Below, piece after piece: positions 1 through 8,043 of a stretch of DNA of 64,000 nt (positions are counted from its first letter, which is position 1; the number at the start of each line of letters is the position of its first letter). Under the pieces are notes generated by a model that was not told where the DNA came from, searched no databases, and saw only the letters and a list, made by a program, of their open reading frames with translations. The DNA lies in the NCBI RefSeq assembly GCF_013386165.1, contig NZ_JACAOS010000016.1, positions 310,001 to 374,000 on the forward strand, written 5' to 3'. Source of the DNA: Pseudomonas gingeri. GTDB lineage: Bacteria > Pseudomonadota > Gammaproteobacteria > Pseudomonadales > Pseudomonadaceae. Both the position numbers and the translations under genes were made by a program.

Positions 1-623
1 TGCATGTTTTCCGGCTTGATCCGATCCAGGCCATAGGCCGCCAGCTCGTGGGCGGCGTTATGCAGTTCGGCCGCCAGCTCCACGCCGGTGGCACCGGCAC
101 CGACGATGGCGACGCTGATCTGTTCCTCTGCATCGGTTTGTCCGGCATGGGCGCGCAGGTAGTGGTTGAGCAACTGCTGGTGGAAGCGCTCGGCCTGTTT
201 GCGCGTGTCGAGGAACAGGCAATGTTGCGCCGCGCCCTGGGTGCCGAAATCGTTGGTGGTGCTGCCTACCGCGATCACCAGTGAGTCGTAGCCCAACTCA
301 CGGGCAGGCAATAGTTCTATGCCGTTTTCGTCGTAGGTGGCGGCCAGCTGGATCTTTTTCTGCTCACGATCGAGCCCGCTCATGCGCCCCAGCTGGAACT
401 CGAAGTGGTTCCATTTCGCCTGGGCAACATAGTTGAGCTCGTCGGCCGAAGAGTTGAGGGAACCGGCCGCTACTTCGTGCAGCAGGGGTTTCCAGATATG
501 GGTCAGGTTCGCGTCGACCAGCATGACGCTGGCAATGCCGCGTTTACCCAGGGTTTTACCCAGGCGGGTCGCTAGTTCCAGGCCGCCGGCGCCGCCGCCG
601 ACGATCACGATACGATGGTTCAT
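1..623 (-). CDS. ndh: Type II NADH dehydrogenase (NAD(P)/FAD-dependent oxidoreductase), N-terminal part
   Basis: This is the first ~207 residues of a gene that runs off the left edge. It has an FAD-binding Rossmann motif at the extreme N-terminus (IVIVGGGAGGLELATRLG) and a second, NADH-binding GxGxxG motif further in (VAIVGAGATGVELAAEL). That pair is the signature of the single-subunit, non-proton-pumping NADH:quinone oxidoreductases. The enzyme would pass electrons from NADH to the quinone pool at the inner face of the cytoplasmic membrane. The start is the ATG read from 623, followed at once by the Rossmann strand. The C-terminal membrane-anchoring part is not in the window, so other members of this flavoprotein family cannot be fully excluded. 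Confidence 0.85.
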   Translation of the reverse strand, partial: MNHRIVIVGGGAGGLELATRLGKTLGKRGIASVMLVDANLTHIWKPLLHEVAAGSLNSSADELNYVAQAKWNHFEFQLGRMSGLDREQKKIQLAATYDENGIELLPARELGYDSLVIAVGSTTNDFGTQGAAQHCLFLDTRKQAERFHQQLLNHYLRAHAGQTDAEEQISVAIVGAGATGVELAAELHNAAHELAAYGLDRIKPENM

Positions 624-686
624 GGGGATATCTCGCAAGGCTAAAGGAAATCTGTGCCTGCGTTATCCGGGCGAGCGCGAGGCAGC

Positions 687-860
687 TCATAGCACCAGGT
701 AACTCAGGAAACGGCTCAACAGGCCCAGGCCGATGACCACGGCGAGCACCACCACCAGGAGCATCCACGGCCGAAAAGGCCGGCGCTCGACTTGGTGTTG
801 GGGGAGCTGCAGGTACTGATCGACATGCTGCTGGTCGTCGGGGTTCAGGCGGCTGGTCAT
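687..860 (-). CDS. Small single-pass membrane protein (DUF3094 family)
   Basis: This is a 57-residue protein starting at the ATG read from 860. A polar N-terminal half (begins MTSRLNPDDQQHVDQYL) is followed by a basic stretch (ERRPFRPW) and one hydrophobic helix of about 20 residues that almost reaches the C-terminus. It therefore looks like a small single-pass inner-membrane protein. It matches my memory of the DUF3094 family, which in Pseudomonas sits beside the NADH dehydrogenase gene. The function is unknown. It lies between ndh and the DUF1780 gene on the same strand. Confidence 0.7.
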   Translation of the reverse strand: MTSRLNPDDQQHVDQYLQLPQHQVERRPFRPWMLLVVVLAVVIGLGLLSRFLSYLVL

Positions 861-927
861 GGGAGCCTCGTCAGGTAGACGTTACTAAGGTGCTTTGTAT
901 CACTGGCGCGGTGATTTCGCCATGGGC

Positions 928-1557
928 TTACAAACTGATGCCGACGTCGAAAACAATGCTGCGCCCCAGATTGCCCCGCAGGAAGTCCGGGGCGTCGGGG
1001 TGGGCGAACAGTACCCGGGCGAATGTCGGCCCCACCAGGGACAGTGAACGCCAGCCCTGGCGCAGGTATTCGGTCGGGGGCGGGAAGTGGCTGTTGAGGT
1101 CCAGCACCTCGCGCTTGAGGCTGGTGAAGGCGATGATGTCCAGTTCGCCCAGGTCCAGCCCACGCTCCTGGTAGTTGTGGGCTTTCTTGCGCAGGGTCGG
1201 TGCCAGTCGCTGGAGCAGCTCGGAGGCGGGAATGCGCCTGGGCTTGGCTTCGCGGCGCACCAGTTGGCTCAGGGAGAAGGCGCTGCGCCGGCGCTGCAAC
1301 TCTTCGCGCCACTCATCGTTGAGCCGCCGGCCTTCGTCGAGGACGAAAAACACCTCGAAGCAGGCGTCGCGAAACAGCACATCCGGCGGCTCCTGCCCGG
1401 CGGGGTGGAAGTCCTCGGTGCGATAGGCAATGTTCAGCCCTTGCAGCAGGCGTTGGCAGACCCAACGCTCACGCTCCCATTTGCGGGCATTGGAAAGAAA
1501 CGTGTTGGCTTGCTCGGCCTGGATGGTCAGCAAACGTAAAAAGTCTGAGTCGTCCAT
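928..1557 (-). CDS. DUF1780 family conserved protein
   Basis: This 209-residue soluble protein has no signal peptide or membrane segment. It is rich in charged residues, with an acidic N-terminus (MDDSDFLRLL) and an internal FFVLDEGRRLNDEWREEL stretch. I recognise it as the DUF1780 family, which is restricted to Pseudomonas and relatives and has no established reaction. It is probably cotranscribed with the small DUF3094 gene 67 bases downstream. The ATG at 1557 is the only sensible start, because a non-coding gap with divergent promoters lies upstream. Function: none that I can support. Confidence 0.75.
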   Translation of the reverse strand: MDDSDFLRLLTIQAEQANTFLSNARKWERERWVCQRLLQGLNIAYRTEDFHPAGQEPPDVLFRDACFEVFFVLDEGRRLNDEWREELQRRRSAFSLSQLVRREAKPRRIPASELLQRLAPTLRKKAHNYQERGLDLGELDIIAFTSLKREVLDLNSHFPPPTEYLRQGWRSLSLVGPTFARVLFAHPDAPDFLRGNLGRSIVFDVGISL

Positions 1558-1688
1558 GGCCCAAGCTTAGCGTCGAAACCGCAAGGTCTGGAAGTCCGGA
1601 GCAATTTTTGTCGACGTAGTGTGTTGTAAAAGGCGGTGTAGACTTCAGGACCCAGTGTGATCGAGTCCACGGAGGGGGAGATGTCTCT

Positions 1689-2375
1689 ATGATCGGAGCG
1701 CAACTGCTGTCGCCGGCCAGCCTGGTCATTGGCTGGCTGATCTATTTGCCGGTGGTGGTCTGGGCGATCTGGCGTTCGCCCTGGGTCGAGCTGTTCACTG
1801 ACAGTCGCCGCCAGCATCTGCTGTTCGGGACAGTCTTCGCCCTGTTCCTGCTCTGGCTGGTGCGACGCGACTTCGACACCGGGGTCTCCTATCACTTTAT
1901 CGGCCTGACGGCAGTGACCCTGCTGTTGGACTGGCCGCTGGCGATTGTCGGTGCGCTGGTGGCGCAGCTCGGCCTGGTGCTGCTGGGGCGCCAGGACCTG
2001 GCGGCGCTCGGCGTCAACGGCACCTTGCTGATCCTGCTGCCCGTGCTGGTGACGGAGGTCTGCGCGATCCTGGTGGAACGGGCGCAGCCGCGTAATCCCT
2101 TTGTGTATATCTTTTGCTCGGGCTTTTTCGCCGCGGCCCTGGCGGCCTTGCTCTGCCTGCTGTCGACCCTGGGCGTGCTGTGGTTCGACGAGCGTTTCGC
2201 CCTGCCGGAGTGGTTGGAGGATTTTGTCGGTTACCTGTGGCTGATCATTTTTCCTGAAGCCTTTATCAACGGCATGGTGGTCAGCGCGTTGGTGGTGTTC
2301 TGTCCGGAGTGGCTGGAAACCTTCAACCGCACCCGCTACCTGTCGGCGCCCTGGAAGGACAATGAGCCCCGTTGA
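1689..2375 (+). CDS. Energy-coupling-factor-type ABC transporter permease (CbiM-like)
   Basis: This 228-residue integral membrane protein has about six to seven hydrophobic helices, for example FALFLLWLV, LILLPVLVTEV and AALAALLCLLSTLGVLWF. It resembles the COG3235/CbiM-like permeases annotated in Pseudomonas as energy-coupling-factor transporter permeases. No ATPase or T-component gene is nearby, so the substrate and even the transport role are open. The start at 1689 follows a purine-rich ribosome site (GGAGGGGGAG at 1670-1679). It diverges from the DUF1780 gene. An ATG at 1681 gives only a three-codon frame and was ignored. Confidence 0.65.
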   Translation: MIGAQLLSPASLVIGWLIYLPVVVWAIWRSPWVELFTDSRRQHLLFGTVFALFLLWLVRRDFDTGVSYHFIGLTAVTLLLDWPLAIVGALVAQLGLVLLGRQDLAALGVNGTLLILLPVLVTEVCAILVERAQPRNPFVYIFCSGFFAAALAALLCLLSTLGVLWFDERFALPEWLEDFVGYLWLIIFPEAFINGMVVSALVVFCPEWLETFNRTRYLSAPWKDNEPR

Positions 2376-2437
2376 CCTGGGTCAACCACGGCGGATCGGC
2401 GCGCGACCATGCTGCGGAAAAAAACGGGAGCAAGGTC

Positions 2438-2653
2438 ATGAGTGTGTACGAGTGGGCGCGTCAGGAAGTGCGGGCCAGCCTGGAGGCGGCGCAAGTCGAG
2501 GGATTTGACCCGGGGCTGGGCCTGCGGGCCTTGCTCAGCGCGGTGGTACAGCAGAGCAAGGCTGTGCGCAGTGCGGAGGATCTGGCTGACGAACTGCAAT
2601 TTCTTGCCGAGAACCTCGATGACGATCAGGACTACGGTTTTATGCGGCCCTGA
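2438..2653 (+). CDS. Small conserved hypothetical protein
   Basis: This is a 71-residue soluble acidic protein (begins MSVYEWARQEV, ends DDDQDYGFMRP). I chose the ATG at 2438 because a purine-rich ribosome site (GGGAGCAAGG) lies just upstream. The open frame extends further 5' to 2372, but that extension reads like non-coding sequence and overlaps the preceding gene's end. It follows the ECF-type permease on the same strand and converges with yacG. I do not recognise a domain. Small proteins of this kind are found at this place in other pseudomonads. Confidence 0.65.
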   Translation: MSVYEWARQEVRASLEAAQVEGFDPGLGLRALLSAVVQQSKAVRSAEDLADELQFLAENLDDDQDYGFMRP

Positions 2654-2664
2654 TCCTTCAGTGA

Positions 2665-2868
2665 TCAGTGGGCGCGGGGTGGTAGATCGTCCGAGAACAG
2701 ATCGTCTTCGGCATCGGGGCTGACGGGGATCTTGTGTTCCTCGGAAGCCCAGGCGCCGAGGTCAATCAGCTTGCAGCGGTCGGAGCAGAACGGCCGCTGG
2801 AGATTGGCAGCGGTCCATTCCACGGGGGCGCCGCAGGTCGGGCATTCAACGGTCAAGGGTTGGCTCAT
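2665..2868 (-). CDS. yacG: DNA gyrase inhibitor YacG (zinc-binding)
   Basis: This 67-residue protein has a four-cysteine zinc site near the N-terminus: CPTC at residues 9-12 and FCSDRC at about 27-32. Right after it comes the family hallmark LIDLGAW. YacG binds the C-terminal region of GyrB and blocks gyrase from binding DNA. The gene overlaps the stop of coaE by four bases (ATGA), so the two are translationally coupled, the usual coaE-yacG arrangement. The acidic C-terminal tail (DAEDDLFSDD) is also typical. Confidence 0.95.
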   Translation of the reverse strand: MSQPLTVECPTCGAPVEWTAANLQRPFCSDRCKLIDLGAWASEEHKIPVSPDAEDDLFSDDLPPRAH

Positions 2869-3488
2869 GGTTGGCCTCCACGCAAAGTCAGATAAAAGTG
2901 ATGCAGGCGTTCGACCTCGCTATTCAGCCATATCAGGTCGCGGTCGTTGACCAGCACATCGTCGGCATGGCGCAGGCGTTCTTCGCGACTGGCCTGGACC
3001 TTGAGGATGGCCTGCACCTGTTGTTCGCTGGTCTGGTCCCGTTGTTGGGTGCGTTGGATCTGCAACGCTTGCGGGGCATCGATCACCAGCACGCGCTGGG
3101 TGTTCTTGTATTGCCCCGATTCCACCAACAGCGGCGACACCAGGATCGCATAGGGCGATTGTGCCCGAGCCAGGTGGCTGGCGATCTCTGCACCGATCAG
3201 CGGATGCAGCAGGGCTTCGAGCCAGCGGCGTTGTTCCGGGTCTTCGAAGATCAGCGTGCGCAGGGCCGCGCGGTCCAGTTGGCCGTCGGCTTGCAGCACG
3301 CCGGGGCCGAAGTGTTCGGCGATCTTTTCCAGCGCCGGGCGACCCGGTTCCACCACCCAGCGGGCGGCGTGATCGGCGTCCACGGTGTGGATGCCGAGGT
3401 CGGTAAAGTGTTGGGCCGCTGCGCTCTTGCCGCTACCGATGCCGCCGGTAAGGCCGAGAATCCAGGGTGTTGAAACGGCTGTGGTCAT
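2865..3488 (-). CDS. coaE: Dephospho-CoA kinase
   Basis: This 207-residue enzyme phosphorylates the 3'-hydroxyl of dephospho-CoA with ATP, the last step of coenzyme A synthesis. A P-loop lies at residues 15-22 (GGIGSGKS), preceded by the hydrophobic strand WILGLT. The DADHAARWVVEPG segment is the conserved substrate-site region. I chose the ATG at 3488, which overlaps the pilD stop by four bases and puts the P-loop at the usual N-terminal position. The longer open frame upstream is pilD antiframe sequence. It belongs to the pilB-pilC-pilD-coaE-yacG run. Confidence 0.95.
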   Translation of the reverse strand: MTTAVSTPWILGLTGGIGSGKSAAAQHFTDLGIHTVDADHAARWVVEPGRPALEKIAEHFGPGVLQADGQLDRAALRTLIFEDPEQRRWLEALLHPLIGAEIASHLARAQSPYAILVSPLLVESGQYKNTQRVLVIDAPQALQIQRTQQRDQTSEQQVQAILKVQASREERLRHADDVLVNDRDLIWLNSEVERLHHFYLTLRGGQP

Positions 3489-4357
3489 TTGAAACCGGCA
3501 AACTGCAGATAGGAAGCGGTTATTTGACCACCCCAGAGCAAGGCAATCCAGCCGGCAATCGCCAGATAGGGACCGAAAGGGATCGGGGTCGAGGTCTGGG
3601 CGTTGCGCAGGCGCAACAGAATCAGGCCGAGCACGGCACCTACTAGGGATGACAGCAGGATGGTCAGCGGCAGGATCTGCCAGCCGCCCCAGGCACCGAG
3701 CATCGCCAGCAGCTTGAAGTCGCCGTGGCCCATGCCTTCCTTGCCGGTGAGCAGTTTGAACGCCCAGTAAACCGACCACAGGCTCAGGTAGCCGGCCACG
3801 GCGCCCCACAGGGCCGCGTCCAGGCTGGTGAAGAGGCCGAAGTGGTTGGCGATCAGGCCGAGCCAGAGCAGCGGCAGGACCAGGGCGTCAGGCAGGAGTT
3901 GGTGATCGGCGTCGATCAGGCTCATCGCCAGCAGACCCCAGGTCAGCAGCAGCATCAGGCCGGCCGTCCAGCCAAAACCGAAATGCCAGGCGACAAAGGC
4001 CGAGAGCAGGCCGCAGGCCAGTTCGGTAATTGGGTAACGCTTGCTGATGGGGGCCTTGCAACTGGAGCATTTGCCGCGCAGCAGGGTGTAGCTGATCAGT
4101 GGCAGGTTTTCCCAGGCGCGCAGTTGGTGATTGCAGTGTGGGCAATGGGAGTGGGGCAGTAGCAGGTTGTAGGTCGGGTCCGGCGCGGGTTGGGGCAGGC
4201 CTAGCACCTCATGGGCCTGGGTGCGCCAGTCGCGTTGGAGCATTTTCGGCAGGCGCCAGACCACGACATTGAGGAAGCTGCCGACGATCAGGCCGAGAAG
4301 CAGGGCGAAAAAAACAAAGGCCAGCGGGCGGCTGGCCAGGAGGTCGGGTAGGGGCAT
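3485..4357 (-). CDS. pilD: Prepilin peptidase / N-methyltransferase
   Basis: This 290-residue inner-membrane aspartyl protease cleaves the leader of type IV prepilins and type II pseudopilins and N-methylates the new Phe1. The zinc-binding tetracysteine loop is C72, C75, C97 and C100. The two catalytic aspartates lie in LIDADHQLLPD and in the GxGD motif GMGHGDFKLL. About eight hydrophobic helices are visible. Its stop overlaps the coaE start, and it begins three bases after the pilC stop. Its visible substrate here is the pilA product. Confidence 0.95.
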   Translation of the reverse strand: MPLPDLLASRPLAFVFFALLLGLIVGSFLNVVVWRLPKMLQRDWRTQAHEVLGLPQPAPDPTYNLLLPHSHCPHCNHQLRAWENLPLISYTLLRGKCSSCKAPISKRYPITELACGLLSAFVAWHFGFGWTAGLMLLLTWGLLAMSLIDADHQLLPDALVLPLLWLGLIANHFGLFTSLDAALWGAVAGYLSLWSVYWAFKLLTGKEGMGHGDFKLLAMLGAWGGWQILPLTILLSSLVGAVLGLILLRLRNAQTSTPIPFGPYLAIAGWIALLWGGQITASYLQFAGFK

Positions 4358-4360
4358 CGG

Positions 4361-5578
4361 TTAAACCACTTGTCCAAGCTTGAAGATGGGCAGGTACATG
4401 GCGATCACCAGGCCGCCGACGATCACACCGAGCACCGACATGATGATGGGTTCCATAAGGCTGGTGAGGCTGTCGACCATATTGTCGACTTCGGTTTCGT
4501 AGTAGCTCGCCACTTTGTCGAGCATATCGTCCAGTGCTCCGGACTCCTCTCCAATGGCGGTCATCTGAATGGCCATGGTGGGGAACACGCCGGTACTGCG
4601 CATGGAGAAGTTCAACTGCATGCCGGTGGAGACGTCCTGCTTGATGCGCTGGACTGCATTTTTGAAAACGATATTGCCGGTGGCGCCGGCTACGGAGTCA
4701 AGGGCTTCGACCAGTGGTACTCCTGCGGCGAACGTGGTCGACAGTGTGCGAGCGTAGCGGGCCACGGCGGATTTATAGAGTAACGGACCGATGATCGGGA
4801 TTTTCAGTAGCGTCCTGTCTATCCAGTTGCGAAAACGCTCGGATGTCTTGTGCGCCCGCCTCAGGCAGTAGATGCCTCCAACCAGCGCCAGAATAATGAT
4901 CCACCACCACTCCTGCACTACGTTGGAGAGCCCGATCACCATCAGAGTGAAGGCCGGAAGCTCCGCGCCAAAGCCCTTGAAGATTGCCTGGAACTGCGGC
5001 ACAACCTTGATCAGCAGGATCCCGGAAACAATGATTGCTACCAGCACGACGGCAATGGGGTAGTTCATTGCCTTCTTGATCTTGGCTTTCAGGGCCTCGG
5101 TTTTTTCTTTGTACGTGGCCACTCGGTCAAGCAGGCTTTCCAGGGCGCCGGCTTGTTCGCCAGCGTCGACCAGATTGCAGTACAAATCGTCAAAGTACTC
5201 CGGCTTCTTGCGTAGCGAAGTCGCAAAACTGTTGCCGGCGGCGACCTCTTGCTTGATATCGTCCACCAGCTTGCGCATGTTCGGGTTCTCGAAACCCTCG
5301 CCGATGATGTCGAAGGACAGTAGCAACGGCACGCCCGCTTTCATCATCGTCGCCATCTGGCGGGTGAACAGGGCAATGTCCAAGGGCTTGATGCGTTTAC
5401 CCTTGCTGAAGACCGAGTTGCTTTTTTTCCGTACTTTGCCCGGGTTGATACCTTGCTTGCGCAGCTGTGCCTTGACCAGTGCCGGGTTATGGCCGGTGAG
5501 CTCACCGGACATTTTATTACCTTTCTTGTCGGTCCCTTCCCAGGCATAAACGCTGATTTTGACTGCTTTGGTCGCCAT
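4361..5578 (-). CDS. pilC: Type IV pilus inner-membrane platform protein
   Basis: This 405-residue GspF-family protein has two homologous cytoplasmic helical domains (about residues 70-195 and 275-400, each starting near FTRQMATMMKAGVPL or YARTLSTTFAAGVPL). They are separated by membrane helices, and a third helix lies at the C-terminus. PilC is the platform that transmits movement of the PilB and PilT motors to the growing or shrinking pilus. The N-terminus (KISVYAWEGTDKKGNKMSGE) is the typical start of the family. It lies three bases after pilB, in the same operon. Confidence 0.95.
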   Translation of the reverse strand: MATKAVKISVYAWEGTDKKGNKMSGELTGHNPALVKAQLRKQGINPGKVRKKSNSVFSKGKRIKPLDIALFTRQMATMMKAGVPLLLSFDIIGEGFENPNMRKLVDDIKQEVAAGNSFATSLRKKPEYFDDLYCNLVDAGEQAGALESLLDRVATYKEKTEALKAKIKKAMNYPIAVVLVAIIVSGILLIKVVPQFQAIFKGFGAELPAFTLMVIGLSNVVQEWWWIIILALVGGIYCLRRAHKTSERFRNWIDRTLLKIPIIGPLLYKSAVARYARTLSTTFAAGVPLVEALDSVAGATGNIVFKNAVQRIKQDVSTGMQLNFSMRSTGVFPTMAIQMTAIGEESGALDDMLDKVASYYETEVDNMVDSLTSLMEPIIMSVLGVIVGGLVIAMYLPIFKLGQVV

Positions 5579-5581
5579 GGG

Positions 5582-7285
5582 TTAGTCCTTGGTCACACGG
5601 TTGACTTCTTCCAGGCTGGTCAGCCCTTGCATGGCTTTTTGCAGGCCTGAGGTGCGCAGGTCATTGAAGCCGTCCTTGCGCATCTGGGTGGCGATTTCGA
5701 TGGAATTGCCTTCGGCCATGATCAGCCGTTGCAGGTCCGAGGTGTTCTTGACCACTTCGTAGATCCCGATCCGGCCTTTGTAGCCGCCATTGCATTGTTC
5801 GCAACCGACGGGCTCGTAGATCTTGAAGGTGCCGACTTTATCCGCTGGGAAGCCTTCCTTGATCAGGGCTTCTTCGGGGACGTCGATTTCCGTCTTGCAA
5901 TGGCCACAGAGTTTTCGTGCCAGTCGCTGGGCGATGATCAGGTTTATCGAGGTGGCGATATTGAAACCGGGAATGCCCATGTTGTGCAGGCGGGTCAGGG
6001 TTTCTGCCGCGCTGTTGGTGTGCAGGGTGGAGAGGACCATGTGGCCGGTCTGGGCGGCCTTGATGGCGATCTCTGCGGTTTCCAGATCGCGGATCTCTCC
6101 GACCATGATCACATCCGGGTCTTGGCGCAGGAACGAACGTAGGGCTTGGGCAAAGTCCAGGCCCTGTTTCGGGTTGACGTTGACCTGGTTGATGCCTTCC
6201 ATGTTGATTTCCACCGGGTCTTCGGCGGTGGAGATATTGATGTCCACGGTGTTGAGGATATTCAGGCCAGTGTAGAGCGAAACGGTTTTACCCGAGCCGG
6301 TGGGGCCGGTGACCAGAATCATGCCCTGCGGCTGTTTCAGAGCAGCCATATAGAGTGCTTTCTGATCCGGCTCGTAGCCGAGTGCATCAATACCCATCTG
6401 CGCACTGGACGGGTCGAGGATCCGCATCACGATCTTTTCGCCCCACAGAGTCGGCAGGGTGTTGACCCGGAAGTCGATGGCCTTGGTCTTCGAGATACGC
6501 ATCTTGATGCGCCCGTCCTGGGGCTTGCGGCGCTCGGAGATATCCATGCTGGCCATGACTTTCAGTCGTGCAGCGATACGGCTGGCGAGATGGATTGGCG
6601 GTTTGGCGACTTCGCGCAGGATGCCGTCGGTGCGCAGGCGAACGCGGTAGACCTTTTCATAAGGCTCGAAGTGCAGGTCCGAGGAGCCGCCCTTGATTGC
6701 ATCCAGCAACATCTTGTTGACGAAACGCACGACGGGGGCATCGTCAGCATCCTGGCCGGCGATCTGTTCGTTCTTCTTGTTCTCATCGACCGACTCGATA
6801 TCCAGGCCTTCGAGGTCGACGTCGCCCATCTCTTCAAAGCCGCTGCTGTTACTGTCAAAAAACTTGTCGATGGCATCGGCAAGCTTGTCATCTTCGACCA
6901 GGATCGCTTCAGTGGTCAGCCCGGTGCTGAACTGGATGTCGGTAATCGCTTGATGATTACTGGGGTCGGAGATGCCGACAAATAATTTATTACCGCGCCG
7001 CCAGAGTGGCAGCACATGGTGCTGGCGAATCAGCTTTTCACTGACCAGGCCTTTGGGTTGGCTTTCCTTGTCGAGGCAGCTCAGGTCGAGCAGGGCGACA
7101 CCGAAATGCTCCGAGGCGATTTCCGCGACCTGGCGGCTTTTGACCAGCTTGTTCTGCACCAGATAGCTGACGAGGGATACCCGAGTGCGCTGGGCCTGTT
7201 GATACGCCTGCTGAGCGTTTTTGTCGGTAATCAGCTCGGCGGCAACCAATTGCTTGGCCAGACCGGAAAGGGCGATATCGTTCAT
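5582..7285 (-). CDS. pilB: Type IV pilus extension ATPase
   Basis: This 567-residue GspE-family hexameric ATPase drives pilin polymerisation. It has an N-terminal MshEN-type domain (about 1-150), Walker A GPTGSGKT, the Asp box, Walker B (DVIMVGEIRD), and a zinc tetracysteine near the C-terminus (CGHC...CEQC). I chose the ATG at 7285 (MNDIALSGL) rather than the upstream in-frame start at 7342. It gives the family's usual length and N-terminus. It is the first gene of pilBCD-coaE-yacG and is transcribed away from pilA. Confidence 0.95.
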   Translation of the reverse strand: MNDIALSGLAKQLVAAELITDKNAQQAYQQAQRTRVSLVSYLVQNKLVKSRQVAEIASEHFGVALLDLSCLDKESQPKGLVSEKLIRQHHVLPLWRRGNKLFVGISDPSNHQAITDIQFSTGLTTEAILVEDDKLADAIDKFFDSNSSGFEEMGDVDLEGLDIESVDENKKNEQIAGQDADDAPVVRFVNKMLLDAIKGGSSDLHFEPYEKVYRVRLRTDGILREVAKPPIHLASRIAARLKVMASMDISERRKPQDGRIKMRISKTKAIDFRVNTLPTLWGEKIVMRILDPSSAQMGIDALGYEPDQKALYMAALKQPQGMILVTGPTGSGKTVSLYTGLNILNTVDINISTAEDPVEINMEGINQVNVNPKQGLDFAQALRSFLRQDPDVIMVGEIRDLETAEIAIKAAQTGHMVLSTLHTNSAAETLTRLHNMGIPGFNIATSINLIIAQRLARKLCGHCKTEIDVPEEALIKEGFPADKVGTFKIYEPVGCEQCNGGYKGRIGIYEVVKNTSDLQRLIMAEGNSIEIATQMRKDGFNDLRTSGLQKAMQGLTSLEEVNRVTKD

Positions 7286-7358
7286 TTGAGCACCAAACGC
7301 AAACAGTCGGAGTCTTATAGCGTAGTCGGGCGATGGTGCCAAATCGGGGGAGGGTAGG

Positions 7359-7373
7359 TGACAAAAAATGTCA
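7359..7373. promoter_or_regulatory. Inverted repeat upstream of pilA, possible PilR site
   Basis: A perfect inverted repeat TGACA-N5-TGTCA lies about 75 bases upstream of the -24 element of the pilA promoter. In P. aeruginosa the response regulator PilR binds TGTC-containing sites at a comparable distance. The assignment is inference. Confidence 0.4.
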
Positions 7374-7447
7374 GGTTTTGTTGTTCTGAAGCAGCATTCC
7401 GAGCGTGGAAGGGCATTTCAACAGGTACTGGGCTGCGCGCTGGGTTA

Positions 7448-7463
7448 TGGCACGGGCTGTGCT
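7448..7463 (+). promoter_or_regulatory. Sigma-54 (RpoN) promoter of pilA
   Basis: TGGCAC-N5-GTGCT has the diagnostic -24 GG and -12 GC separated by exactly ten bases. It lies 50 bases before the pilA start. RpoN/PilSR control of pilA is established in P. aeruginosa, so a site here is expected. Confidence 0.8.
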
Positions 7464-7512
7464 AACACCTAACAGGAGTCATCACGCCTTTGCTCACGTT
7501 TGGAGATGAAAT

Positions 7513-7923
7513 ATGAATGCTCAGAAGGGTTTCACCTTGATCGAACTGATGATCGTTGTTGCGATCATCGGTATTTTGGCGGCGATTGCGTTGCCGGCCT
7601 ATAACACCTATACGCAAAAGGCCCGCTTTGCCGAGGTCATTTCGCTTGCGGATGGATACAAGAGTGCTGTGGCAGTTTGTATGGGTGAGAACAATATGAT
7701 CGCCGCTAACTGCAGTGCGGGCTCAAATGGTGTGCCGGCGGTTCTGACGACGGCGACTACAGGCCTATCTTCGATGACGGTTACGGGCGGGACTATCACA
7801 ATGACTGCGACGACTGCTGCAGGCGGTTATACCTACTCGCTTACGCCCGCTGTGGCTACTGTAGGTGCTGGGCTTACTTGGACTGTTGGCGGTAGCTGTG
7901 TCCAAGCTGGTTTCTGCAGGTAA
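7513..7923 (+). CDS. pilA: Major type IVa pilin
   Basis: This 136-residue prepilin has a six-residue leader ending in Gly6. The mature protein would start at Phe7 (FTLIELMIVVAIIGILAAIA) with the essential Glu5 of mature pilins (Glu11 here). Cysteines are at 56, 67, 129 and 135. The last two enclose only five residues, much shorter than the 12-residue or longer C-terminal disulfide loop of P. aeruginosa pilins. Residues 69-102 are strongly enriched in Ser, Thr, Gly and Ala. The gene has its own RpoN promoter and a terminator, and its base composition looks less GC-rich than pilB/pilC. Two likely glycosylation genes follow. Confidence 0.95.
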   Translation: MNAQKGFTLIELMIVVAIIGILAAIALPAYNTYTQKARFAEVISLADGYKSAVAVCMGENNMIAANCSAGSNGVPAVLTTATTGLSSMTVTGGTITMTATTAAGGYTYSLTPAVATVGAGLTWTVGGSCVQAGFCR

Positions 7924-7969
7924 TATTTGTCGTTATGCATGAGGCCTAAAGGCCTGTCGTAGTGAAATT

Positions 7970-8005
7970 AAACCGGCATCCCCTTCAAGGCATGCCGGTT
8001 TTTAT
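7970..8005 (+). terminator. Intrinsic terminator after pilA
   Basis: A ten-base stem (AAACCGGCAT / ATGCCGGTTT) with a 12-base loop is followed by TTTAT. It lies about 45 bases after the pilA stop and separates pilA from the downstream membrane-protein gene. Confidence 0.85.
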
Positions 8006-8043
8006 AAGCGCTGAGCGTTTGAAAGACTGAATATAGGAACGCC

